Below are positions 10,280-21,375 of a stretch of DNA of 64,000 nt, piece after piece. The notes under the pieces were generated by a model that did not search any database, had not been told where the DNA came from, and was given only the letters and a program-made list of their open reading frames with translations. This DNA is from Augochlora pura (taxonomy: Eukaryota; Arthropoda; Insecta; Hymenoptera; Halictidae). The position numbers and the translations under genes are program-made. The DNA lies in assembly GCF_028453695.1 (NCBI RefSeq), contig NC_135779.1, forward strand, positions 5,964,831 to 6,028,830, given 5' to 3'. Positions within the stretch are counted from its first letter, which is position 1. Each line of letters begins with the position of its first letter.

Positions 10280-11962
10280 CCCGCGTATCCCTCGTCGTCC
10301 GCGTTGACTCGCGTCGCAATGCCTTGGACCGCGTCGCAGTCAACAATGTCTCTCCTATCTTCGCGTTTTTAAAAAGCACCGCTAATGAACAAGACAATCA
10401 CCGCGGTGCCGTCAACTGCACCGCATCTTTTCGCGTTCGAATGGGAAAAACCTCGACCACGGTCAACCTAGCCGCGCCGCGAAGTTGCTCCGCTTCGCGA
10501 CGAATGGAAAACGCGCGACTCGTCCACCTCGTTATTGCGTCTTCCATCGGTTGCGTAAGTCTATATATTTAGCTCCTTTGTCTCGAATCCGTGTATTTAA
10601 CGAAAAGAGATGGGAACGTAGCTGAAAATTAGTTTCGACGATTATGCCAAAATGTCACGGTATTAAATATGTCGCGTCGTTTGGACAGGGTTTCGCGAAC
10701 TCGACTCCGCCGGTGATTAAACCAATATTGTCGCGTGACCGATTGCGCCCAACGCTCGTTTCACCCAATTAAAGGGCGCAGGTGTGCGCGCGTGTGCACT
10801 GGTCGGCGACCCGGCCGACAGTTATCATTACCATAAATCGCCGCGTTTATGGCCGCGTCGCGTTCGGTTTGTCTAGCTAGCTTTAAATATTATTTCTCGC
10901 GCCCGTTTACGCGCATCCGTGCCCCGCGTATTGTGTTTGCCCTGACGCTGTTTAACGCACGGAACAAATATATACACGGCAACAAACAGTTTTCTCGGTT
11001 TGCTTAATATTATCGACAATTTTCTCGCGGAGGCCGGCCGTCTGTTTGCCGTTTATTAGCGGCTCGAATGGCATCAGACTCCGCGAATCGAGTTGTTTAC
11101 GGGTTCCGGGACCGAGACCTAAACCGAAACCTAATCCTCGATGGGAGATATGAATATTCAGTTTTTGTTCTATTTCGTCGACGGAGCGTAGACCGCGACC
11201 AATTAGAAATACCGACGCGACGATTTTTAACCTTTTAGCTGTGTTGTATGCGCGTGATAAATTTTTGAAGCTTGTGGTACAATTTAGCACATTTCTCTCA
11301 ATACTAGATAACAAATTAATTAATTCATTCATCGTGAAAGACGATTTATATATCCGACGCAATAAATATATTTCCTTTCCCTTTTAAAAAATTATTAAAA
11401 TAGAAAAAGTGCTCCTTCTTGTATATGAGTATAGTTATGTACAGTTGAGTATAGTCTTCTAGCAAGTAGTATAACAAAGGCTTGGCAAACCCCCGAAACA
11501 ATGAAAATAAAAACAGTTGATCGTGCGTTCGCGTCCGATATCGCATCGGGCAACGAAAATCGCGGAAGCGCGCTATCGATCCGCGCGAACGTCGGATTCG
11601 TCGGGACCGTCGTCGGGATATTTGCGCAACGAGGGGGCTGGATACATATTCGGATGCTCGCGTCTAAAAATATAGAAAATATCAGGACTATTTGCACAAT
11701 GAATGTTGCGCGTCGCGCGACACAGACCGATGTTCCGGCATCGCGCGCGCGTGAGTCACCGGCGTGCCTCTCGCCTCGCCTCGAGGCGTTAATACGCCGC
11801 TCGGACGAGAGCCGGTCGTTTGTTTCTGGTACGTCGGGCGTCCGACGGTGAAAACCTGACGAAACAACAAAGCCCACACAGAAAACCCGGTCGTCCGCTG
11901 TTTCCAGCGGAAGCGCGAGCCGGCGGAGATCTTAACTATTCAATGAACGTTCGTCCATTCAC

Positions 11963-11989
11963 GGCTGCTGCTGCTGCTGCTGCTGCTGC
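11963..11989. repeat. (CTG)9 triplet repeat
   Basis: An uninterrupted CTG run of about nine copies. One plus-strand frame would read it as Ala (GCT), but nothing shows it is coding. Confidence 0.85.
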
Positions 11990-12313
11990 CGGGCACGTGA
12001 CGTTGCGTTTCCCGCTACGGCCGTCGGGACACGGTCCGGGACAATCGCCGCGAAAACATCGGGTGCCTCTCGCCGTCGATTCCGAGGGAAATCGGCGGGC
12101 CGGGACCCGCTCCGGAACGACGGCTGCGGCTAACCTGATAATGGTAATCGATTTTAACGAATCCCCCGTCTCTGCAATACCGTCCGGCAGTCGGGTGTCG
12201 TCACTGGCCCTCTGGACCACGCTTGTTTCACGGTGGCCGCTCTGCTTTTTCGCCGGAGATTGTCAAACTACGACCTGATTGATAGCGTTAGCGGAACGAC
12301 GGCAACTTGATTT

Positions 12314-12330
12314 CGCGCGCGCGCGCGCGC
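12314..12330. repeat. (CG)n alternating tract
   Basis: Seventeen bases of alternating C and G, a sequence with Z-DNA potential. Similar tracts occur at about 16,148-16,164, 51,850-51,869 and 60,508-60,521. Confidence 0.85.
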
Positions 12331-12649
12331 TTCAATCGCCGATGGTTTTTTGGTGTTGCGAGGAGAGCGATGATAGCGTCCTCGGATATGAAGCGGCGGG
12401 ACACGTCCGATTGTTATTTATGAAACGCGCGAACGATTTTTCGGGGGCTCGGATAAATCCCGGTGAGAGGCTTTTTTCATGTTCCGGCACGCTTCTTTCG
12501 AAAACAATTGTTAACGCGTGCCGCGGCAGGGCGCATTTTTCGGACGTGTGCTCTGTGATTTATAATTGTATTGTTTTATTTTTGGTGTATGTTTTATAAT
12601 GATTAATATAGCGCTGATATTATAGATATTAAGGAAAGGGTATATACTT

Positions 12650-13180
12650 TAAGATGCGCAAAACACGATAAAATAGATAAAGGGCATAGCCGATTATGAT
12701 GGTCAAAACTGCCCTTAGAGGTTTTTCAATGAGTCATATACCGTTCGATAGCTGACCAATGAAAACTCATCTGTGAAAAAAATGTTAACCATGTAACTTG
12801 TCCACGAGGGTAGTTACAGGGTAAATTAGATTTCGCGATCTTCCGGCATTTCTCCACCTTTAACGGCTTTCTAAAATTTGTGAAAAAAGTATGGTTTATT
12901 TCGGACATCAAGCCGGATGTTATAGAATTTTTTCAGATCTTTCAGTTGCAAGCTGTGATTAACAAAAATAAAAAAAAACCCGAAAAATCGGAAAATTGAA
13001 GATTTCTCGAGAAACTAAAATAATCAACATTTTTATATTAATTCCCTGACAAGGTACTATCACGGCTCGTGTACTCAATTCTTCTCGGATTTTTTGCTAA
13101 CCTGCAACATTGTCAAAAAAAAAAAATGAAAACCCAATGTGTCGATGTATTTGCACAGACACATCCATAATCATAGTTAG
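12650..13180. mobile_element. Probable decayed dispersed repeat
   Basis: A 530-bp AT-rich block has sharp edges against CpG-rich DNA on its right. Read on the minus strand, its left part gives a protein-like string (AVLTIIIGYALYLFYRVL) broken by a TGA, and a second stretch reads MSEINHTFFTNFRKPLK. It also contains A-runs. I have an impression of similar strings in other insect sequences, which suggests a multicopy element, but I cannot check copy number. Terminal repeats are weak: only a shared GATTATG-type word near each end. Confidence 0.35.
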
Positions 13181-13189
13181 TTGGCGACT

Positions 13190-14690
13190 CGTTCGCCGAG
13201 GATTCCGACGATCGAGCCGCAGCGGAATTGTGCAAATGATTGCGGGCCGACTTGTCGACCATTGATTCGGTATACAGCGTCGACCAGCTGTTGTCCGTGG
13301 TAATAGCGTCTCGCCGAATCGGATATGGAAGTTCGAACCGATCCGCCGCTTGTTCTTCCTTGCGCGGCGGCTACCGTTCTCCGCGACGGTTTAACGCGCG
13401 GGGACCCGACGGGGCTCTAAGAGGCGGCCCCTACTGCAATTCTAATCGGATACGCGGGCTTAACAACAACAACCGTGGCGGACTTTATGGAACGAGCACC
13501 TATCCGCGCAAGTTTCCATGGTGTTATTAGCATGAGGCACCGCGCGCCCCCGTTTAGTCGAGGGACGGAGACCGGAGTTTACTTGCCTGTTGAGAAATTA
13601 ACATGGCCGACGCTTAGCTGCAAAGCGACGGGCTAAAGTCTTTAGGCAAATGGCCAGGGATACTTGGACGACGAAATGGGGGGGGATTAATGAAGGACAA
13701 TGATGTTGTTTTTATTGGTTGCAGGGTATTTTAGCGGTGTTAGTATTTTTATTTTACGGTGAATTGGGTTTGCTGTGGGTGATTATTAAATTAAGGATTT
13801 TTGGGGAGAAACTTCTAAGTGAAAGTTAAGTGAAAGAATTGACGAAGTTAAAGTTGACATAACCTAATTATGAGAGTTAAGAGAAACTGAAATTGTCGAT
13901 GTATTAATTATAAATTACTGAAATAAGACGAACTGAATAAAAAAAAATTAACAGCCTTAAACTTAACATAATCTTGACGTAACCTAAATGAAAACCTTAA
14001 AAAGAAACCGAAAATATTAACATATTAATAACAAGTTCTTAAATCAATTTCAAAGAGAAATAAGATCGCCTTTGTCTCTTCCGCGGTTTAAAAATCCATA
14101 ATCCACCGACAACTAATTATCTGCCACCGTACAAAACGTCGCCTTATTTTTATTCGTCATCGTAATTGCAAATTCCTTGCCGGCGACGTTAGCGATCGCG
14201 CCGAAGCCAGGATTCGTTAACGCGGGGCGTTCGCGAGGCGCCCCGGGTAATTTGCAAAACTAATTGCCGGTTCTCGTTATCAGGAAGGCACGCCAAGTGT
14301 CGGGCTTGGTTATCGGTTCGACGAGCGGGAGATGATAATGAACCGCGTGCGACTGGGTATAAATGACACCTAATTCGGCACTGTTAATGACAGTGACACT
14401 AATTTCGCGCTAGCAACCGCGGGGGTCTATTAAGATAATGCGCGATGCTTCGCTTTCGAGTGCATCGTTTCGAAAGCTGTCTCTGAGCAACTAGAAAACG
14501 AATTGAAAAGTATATGTTGATTATTTATAACATTGCTTATTTTTAGTTTTTTATAATAAGGTAAGAATAGTAGATTTTTTTGTTATTTTTAACCGGGGTT
14601 ATTTGTGATATTTGTTGCAAGAGACGCGTGTGATGAATAGACAAGACAGAGATGCATCGTCGCAATCTGAATAATCGTGAATTAAGTTCG
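13190..14690. other. Non-coding DNA, CpG-rich then AT-rich
   Basis: The open frame near 13,240-13,530 is Arg/Gly/Asn-rich low complexity without a domain. At about 14,340-14,430 a TATAAAT word is followed by several TAAT-type words, a possible regulatory element. No gene is supported. Confidence 0.4.
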
Positions 14691-14695
14691 ATAAA

Positions 14696-14960
14696 TTGAA
14701 TTTAAATTAAATTTGATAGTAAATTGTATTTAATAGTGAATTTAAATTAAATTTGATAGTAAATTGAATTTAATAGTGAATTTAAATTAAATTTGATAGT
14801 AAATTGTATTTAATAGTGAATTTAAATTAAATTTGATAGTAAATTGTATTTAATAGTGAATTTAAATTAAATTTGATAGTAAATTGAATTTCGTAGTGAA
14901 TTTAAATTAAATTTGATAGTAAATTGAATTTCGTAGTAAATTCGATAGTAAATTGAATTT
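14696..14960. repeat. 40-bp AT-rich minisatellite
   Basis: At least six nearly identical 40-bp units follow one another, each containing AAATTAAATTTGATAGTAAA and a TTTAATAGTGAA end. Variants change TGTATTTAA to TGAATTTCG. Shorter, degenerate relatives of the unit continue to about 15,125. Confidence 0.9.
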
Positions 14961-15125
14961 AACAGTAAATTCCATAGTAAGTTGAATTTAATAATAAATT
15001 TGATAGTGGATTGAGTTTCATAGTAAATTTTATAGTAAATTGAATATAATAGTAAATTAAATTTAATAGTAAATCTAATAGTAAATTAAATTTAAATTAA
15101 ATTGGATAGTAATCTAAATTAAATA
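14960..15125. repeat. Degenerate continuation of 40-bp minisatellite
   Basis: Shorter pieces of the same unit (GATAGTAAATTGAA-like) recur irregularly, as expected at the decaying edge of a tandem array. Confidence 0.6.
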
Positions 15126-15462
15126 CTAAATCAAAAAATTAGCGATACTGTTCGCACGCTAAGACATTCAATACCCAACTCAAAACTTCCACGCGACTTC
15201 TGAAAATCTCCGCGAAGGTTCGCATAAAGGTTCAGGTTCGCGTAAATCTTCCCGGAGGCAGCGAGACAGGAAGCGCCTAAGTCCTCTATCATTTCGCAAG
15301 GTAGCTCGAGAGCCTGGGGTGTCCTCGTTTCGTCCCCCCCGTTCTAAAGTTTCGAATCAAAGTTCTCCTCCGTGGCAGGAGCTCGACGGAGACTGAGCGT
15401 TCGCTGCTCGGCTGTCCCTATTTGAAACACCTATTGCGCTAATTCCCGCGCATGCTCCAACC

Positions 15463-15666
15463 CTAATCCCTACACCGTCTCTGATCCATAGCGCGGTATG
15501 TATCTAGAAAAACCTCGCGGATGATTCTCCACTCGTCATTGTACGCTGCGATCGAACCCGCCAGTTGATGACAGACATTGTTCCATTCGAGAGAAGCTGT
15601 CATCAGATGATATCGTAGATTGTGTTGCTCTTTCACGCGAATTGTAAGTGTTGAATAATAATGCAC
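15463..15666 (-). pseudogene. Orphan coding-like fragment, weakly MADF/SANT-like
   Basis: The minus-strand frame encodes about 67 residues with protein-like composition and no low complexity. It contains EWNNVCHQLAG, DEWRIIREVFLDTYRAMD and ends in TAG. The spacing of Trp-rich helices faintly recalls MADF or Myb/SANT-like DNA-binding domains, which are common in insects and transposons. The frame lacks an ATG start. Just upstream another frame (DWKTPYQMTTQIDKRKN) also looks coding but stops before it. A broken gene or transposon relic is the likeliest reading. Confidence 0.22.
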
Positions 15667-15699
15667 TTACTTTCAATCACCGATGCAGTTGATTATTGT

Positions 15700-16565
15700 T
15701 CTCAATGACGTTCTTTCGTTTGTCGATTTGTGTGGTCATCTGGTACGGTGTCTTCCAATCGTGTAAAATAAGAGTTTATTAGTAACAAAGAAATGTTAAT
15801 CGACGCAGCTATAAAACGTAAAAATAAATTACAGTGTTTAAATTACAGGGTTTAGCTAAATATAGCAAAGAAAAGGGTAACAATAATTTTCTCGCGACAC
15901 CAGTTAAAATTAGGTCCTCCGCCTCCTGTCTTTCATTCAAAATAACATTCTAACAATCTCATCATTTCAGTGCACATGCACCTACTCAAATCGACCCTAT
16001 CATTCCTCCTCAAACTGCATCAATCATTCACCCCCGGCAATTATTCTCCGCCTTGCTAATATTCGCAATCGCAACTCATTGATCCAACAATAGAGACAAC
16101 CGAACGCATCATCGATGCAACAACGCCTCTCCGCAAAAGGCTCGGTCATCCGCGCGCGCGCGCGCTCGCTCGCTCGCCGGCAACTTCAAACATTTCATCT
16201 TACGGCTTTGCAATCCATTTAGCGAAACAATCCGCCGCTCCATAAATCCGGAGCGGTCCACCCCCCCCCCCCCTCTCGCCGCGGCTCTCGGTGGTGTCCA
16301 TTACCGCACAAAGTGGGGCAGAATTGTCTGCATTGTGAAATGGAACACGGGGCGCACCGCGGTTCTGTCCATAATGTCAACAATAAACCATGGATCGATA
16401 CACGCGCCTGAAACGTTCTCTACCACGAAGGTCTCTCCGCGCGCATACCGTGTCGCCATACTTAGCCGAGCCGTGTTACCTAGCTTGGAAATTCCATCGG
16501 ACGATCGACCGATTCGTCTTGGGCCGCGTTATCAGGGGACAACGTCGACGATGGTTGTTATCATC
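15700..16565. other. Non-coding DNA with CG and C tracts
   Basis: AT-rich then CpG-rich; includes a CG-alternating tract near 16,150 and a C run at about 16,260-16,273. No gene is seen. Confidence 0.45.
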
Positions 16566-16567
16566 AT

Positions 16568-17065
16568 GAGGGAAAAGGTAAAGAAAAAGAAGACGAGAAG
16601 CGGAGGAAAAAAGAAAGTAGGCGAGGAGAAGAAGAGATGAAGCAGAAGAAGAAGGGAAGAGGAGGTGAAGCAGAAGAAGAAGGGTAGAGGACGAGAAGTA
16701 GACGAAGAAGGGAAGCAGAAGAAAAGGTAGTAGAAGAGGAGAAGTAGACGAAGAAGGGAAGCAGAAGAAAAGGTAGTAGAAGACGAGAAGTAGACGAAGA
16801 AGGGAAGCAGAAGAAAAGGTAGTAGAAGAAGGGAAGCAGAAGAAAAGGCAGTAGAAGAAGGGAAGCAGAAGAAAAGGTAGTAGAAGAAGGCTGGAAGACG
16901 AGAAGTAGACGAAGAAGGGAAGAAGACGTGAAGCAGAAAAAGACGAGTAGCAGAAGAAGAAGGAAGAAGGGAAGAAGAAGGGAAAGAGACGAGATGCAGA
17001 GGCAGAAAAAGAAAAAACCTAAAAGAAGTAGAAAAAGGAGAAGACTGAGGAAGAGAAGATGAAAG
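16568..17065 (+). repeat. 500-bp polypurine minisatellite (GAAGCAGAAGAAAAGG type)
   Basis: The plus strand is nearly all purine, in repeating words GAAGCAGAAGAAAAGGTAG and GACGAGAAGTAGACGAAG with a period of roughly 30-50 bp. The opposite strand yields Ser/Phe/Leu-rich false open frames. Confidence 0.85.
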
Positions 17066-19902
17066 AGGGTTGCGGACAAGAGGTCCGTGTCCCACAAATA
17101 AATCCGCTCTCGTTCGCGTGTCCACGAGCCATTGATTCCAGCGCTGATCCTCGCCGAATACTCGGCCATTGTCGGACCCGGTTTGTAATTCCTCCTGCAG
17201 TCGCAGTCGTTTCGATCTGTTTTTCACCGGCCCCAATCTCCGTCGGCCATTCGATCTCACAATGCCGGGGGAAACGCTGGAAATCGGGACCCCGGAAGAT
17301 CGAATCCTTTAGAATCCGTTTATCACCGCTCGTTCCCGGAGTTTCTACGCGTGGCGTACAAGTTGGTCCCGCTTGAAACATTTCAGCGATTAATCATCAT
17401 TGGTCAAAAGTTGCTAGCTTCCAATTATTTTTAGTGAAAATTTTATTGGAATATTTGTATTGGGTTAGAAGTTGTAAGAAGTTGTTAATGAGCTCTCTAT
17501 TAATTGTTAAGTTTATTTATCGATGACTTGTTTAACTTGACAAGTAGTTTACGAAAATTTGTGATATTTTATATACGATTTTATATATGTGACACTTAAA
17601 CAATAGAGCGTGGACCGTAAAGGGTCAAGTCTAAATTGCATAGCTGTTGACTAAAAATCCCAAGCTCAAAAATAACGGACTAAATACGTCCTAGGTACGT
17701 CTTAGATACGACCGGATAAGAAGATTGGTGCCGAATCCGAAAAATAATTATATTTATCTTAATTACAATCGAGGGACAGCGTCGAAACCATAGAACGGTT
17801 CAATCGCAAAGGGTTAGGATTTCGCAGCCGTTTCGGAGCGGTGTCTCCGATCATGTTTCCCGCGCGGTCCTTTCTCCGAGTCCGACGACGAGCACTTTGG
17901 GAATCCGAACGGGAAGTCCCTGAGTGGTTCAGTCGGTAATACCGTCGTGTCCCCTACCCCATTCGCGGCCCTTATATTGACGAAGTGGATTTCTTTGGGC
18001 GGGCGGAATCGAGCCGAGCCGAGCCGCGCGCTCCGTTCGGCTAGAAACGTAATGAGGAAGTACGGGATGCCGGAGATAGGAGGCCCTGAAACCCCTTCGA
18101 GGATCTTTTCAGCGGCGGATCGACGTCCGCGCGGGACGTGACCGCGCGCAAACATCGATCCCTCCGCTGCGCTATGATTGCCCTGGGAAAACCGGCTTCC
18201 GAATCCCTCCGATATTGGAGCTCTTGCAAATAGGTCGGCGGGATCAGCTTTTCGTTAGAACAATCGACGAACGATTCGCGTTCATTCCCGCGATTTAAAC
18301 TGGGGCTCGAATCGGAGCACGCAGATCCGTCTGTCACGCGAACTGTAATCATCGATGGCATTTTATTTACTGGACTTATTCCATCGTGAAGGTGTTGATG
18401 ATTCTTTACCGTGAAGGTGTAGACAATTCTTTTGCTGGCTTTAGTTTTCAATTTATTTATTTATTTAGTGCCAATGGGCCAAGTGTCTTTTTAATTTTGC
18501 TGTGAATAATAATAACAGTAACAATAATAATAATAATACTAATACTACTACTGCTACTATTAATAATAATTTATAATATATAAACATAGCAATAATAATA
18601 TCTGAAAATAATTTGGTACCGATATTTCAATTCCTCAATAATCATTAATAAAGAAGTCGACGTCAATAGCATAAATGTTAGCCAAATTTAGAATCCTGGT
18701 CGAAGGATCGATATAGAGAAATCGGGACATGCAATGATTACTTTTCAATGCTGCTTCGGTCACGTGATCATCGTCATATAATCATACGGTAATCCACTGC
18801 GCTGCGTCTCTTTTATTTAAAGCAGAAAGAAGAATTATATATGAATATTTATATAGTAGACATGTAGAATTTTATCTTTATTAATTAACAGAATTGTAGA
18901 ATTTAATCTTTCATTTTCTTCGATCTTCGTTATAATTATTTATTAATTTATATCACAATCGTTCAATAGAATTAAGCTGTGGTTCCACGATTAGTTGCAC
19001 AGCAAACAATAGCAACACCTTGCATTCTACGCTCGTTGCCAGGTAGGTCTACGAACATACACGCATCGCGAGCATATAATGTTACGTTAATACAATTGTT
19101 TATAGCGTTAGCTGGACGGCAGCAGTGAAATTGTTTCGGGGCAGCACGCGTTCAGTTGTTAAAACGCCAAGTCGTTAACTCGGCACGCGACAGTGGTTAT
19201 AAAAATTGCACCACTTTAGGATATCCGCGTCGTCGGGCAAATGCGCGTCCAGTTTCGTTACGTCGTTTAAACAATAACGTGGAGAGCGATTATCGCGACG
19301 ATAATGTATTTTCATAATAAAATATTTAAAACAATATTTTCAGGAAAAAAGGACGGTATTTAACGCATCGAGCCCCGCGATAATTATTCACTAAAATCCG
19401 CGCGTAGTTGAAGCAATTTAATTAATTAAAGCAAAAGTGGAAAGTTAATATTTATCATAGGGGATGGTATCAGAACTCTTTCGTATTTGACACAATCTAG
19501 TCAAATTCAATTTGTTAAAATACATTGTAATAAAAATTAATTTTCAAGATTGGTGTCAGAAATTAATAAATAAATAAAAGCATCGCGGACGGTTCTCTTT
19601 GCAGAGTTGAATTTTCGTGTTCCGTCGAAGCGTCGGTTTACTGCGGTTCGTCCGGCGGCATTAGTACCGTTAAAATCTCATTCGCGATAAAGATCATTGA
19701 ATTATCATGAGTTTAAGGAATTCCGCGTTGCCTCCGCTCCGCCTTTCTAGTTAAAGGTCACCGTGAATGTCAACGAGACGGACGAGCGCCGCGATTGCAT
19801 CAGAACACGGCGGCGAGGTTCCGCGGACGTTTCTGCATTTGTAGCACGCACCGGAGAATTCCGCGGGCGGCAGAAGTTCCATCGTCGCATCGCGCATGAG
19901 CT
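17066..19902. other. Non-coding stretch, no supported gene
   Basis: CpG-rich patches (17.07-17.38, 17.8-18.4 kb) alternate with AT-rich DNA, including an (AAT)n-like stretch at about 18,500-18,590. Two CAAAGGGTTA- or TAAAGGGTCAA-type words (17,611-17,625; 17,806-17,817) look like relics of right ends of the TTAA element family. A CAGGTAGGT donor-like word occurs near 19,040 without a matching exon. Confidence 0.45.
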
Positions 19903-20256
19903 TTTAACCCTTTGCACTCGAAGCCATTTTAATTGGAACTCTGAGATAATTTTTCTAGCTTCTAGTGTTTCCATTTTATATAACAAAATTCATTTTAAGC
20001 ACACAATGTTGAGTCTCGTGACCCGCGCAACAGTTAAACTTTCAACAATTTTCTAAATTTTGGAATTTCAGGTTATTAAAACTATATAACAATAATACTT
20101 TATAAATTGTGGCATGGAAATAATTGGTATGGAAATTCAACAGAATCTAAGCTTTGGCAATATTTATAAAAATAATTTTGAAACGTGTGGCAACGATTTT
20201 AATGGCTTTGCGTCGAGATAATAGCATCGCTTCGCCACTCGATTGCAAAGGGTTAA
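19903..20256. mobile_element. Piggybac-like MITE, TTAA family, long copy
   Basis: It begins TTAACCCTTTGCACTCGAAG and ends GATTGCAAAGGGTTAA, with TTAA on both outer sides. Internally it shares GTGAC(C/T)CGCGCAACA and CGTGTGGCA-type words with the copy at 3.2 kb, so the two are homologous beyond the termini. No open frame of transposase size. Confidence 0.72.
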
Positions 20257-20995
20257 TTCGCCTGGTAGAATTCGTCCGTCGCCGTTGCGAATCTGTTGCA
20301 TAAATATCCGGCGGGCCGTACTTTCCCCGGCGCGAGCTTCCGGCGAAATAAAATCAACATTTTATCGGAGTTACCGGCGCGTCCGGTGCTCGCCGTTGCG
20401 TCGTTCCGATGCACGGCGCTGCCGATCTAGTTCCAAGTGCTCGAGAGGGAGCCGCCTCCGCCACGGATTCGCCCGAGCAAACAAAAATGAAAACGCGTGC
20501 TTCTTCGCGCATCGGCTTCTCCTCATTTGCATTGCCATTATGCGACCGGTTCCACGACGCACGCGAACAACGATTTGTTTGCCGTTCCTCTCTCTCTCTC
20601 TCTCGCGTGCTGCGATGGACGACGCTTACGCGGCGCAGTGGCTCGATTTACCAAAATGCTACGCGATGCATCGCGATTCAATGCGATGCAATGCGATGTA
20701 ACGCGACGCACGTCTATCTTTCGCTGATAGTCTAAATGCGATGCATTTTTATTAATATAGGACTGGTTTGCTTCGGTACAGTTCGTGCGACGCGTGTGCA
20801 GCATGAATAGGATGCAATTTTTTAACTGGAATGGAAGATACTATTATTTGTAGCTTTTTGATGTGGGAGATTGTTTTTGGATGTATTTTGTCTATATTTA
20901 TTGACTACGAGCTTTCTGTATTAATTATTGTTGTTTTTTTATTTTTATACTGATTGTTGGTCGATTGAGAATTGGTTAAAGGTCAATAGATTACT
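20257..20995. other. Non-coding stretch with short ATGCGATGC repeats
   Basis: CpG-rich, with a (TC)n run near 20,588-20,604 and a small cluster of GCGATGCAAT-type repeats at about 20,660-20,710. Open frames here are shadows of composition. Confidence 0.45.
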
Positions 20996-20997
20996 GT

Positions 20998-21375
20998 CTA
21001 CTGGGTAAGTGATCACTGACCACTGATCAATTGGTCACTGATCTCTCATTAACTGGTCCATTGACCACTGACCACTGATCGATTGATCACTGATCAATTG
21101 ATCAATTGACTACTGACCACTAATTAATTGGTCACTGACCTCTGATCAATTGGTCACTGATCTCTCATTAACTGATCCATTGATCACTGACCACTGATCA
21201 ATTGTTCAATTGACTACTGACCACTAATCAATTGACTACTGACCACTAATTAATTGGTCACTGACCTCTGATCAATTGGTCACTGACCACTAATTAATTG
21301 GTCACTGACCACTGATCATAGGTCAATAAGAGAACTATCTACTAGGCAACTGATCACTGAGTACTGATCAATTGA
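20998..21375. repeat. Palindrome-rich minisatellite (CACTGATCAATTG type)
   Basis: About 370 bp of variants of GACCACTGATCAATTGGTCA repeat irregularly. The units contain self-complementary words TGATCA, CAATTG and TTGATCAA, so either strand can fold on itself. Confidence 0.85.

Larger units (their letters stand above)
10285..12640. other. CpG-rich non-coding DNA upstream of secreted-protein locus
   Basis: GC-rich and CpG-rich with several overlapping open frames on both strands, a CTG run and a CG run. No frame has a credible start together with splice sites or a motif. The part next to 10.3 kb would include the upstream promoter region of the minus-strand gene. Confidence 0.45.

Noticed and set aside
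11820..12278. Frame with an Ala run over (CTG)9
   Set aside because: Opposite-strand frames are equally open; no splice sites or domain.
16532..17260. 242-codon minus-strand frame rich in Ser, Phe and Leu
   Set aside because: Complement of the GAAGCAGAAGAAAAGG-type repeat; low-complexity, and another frame is equally open.
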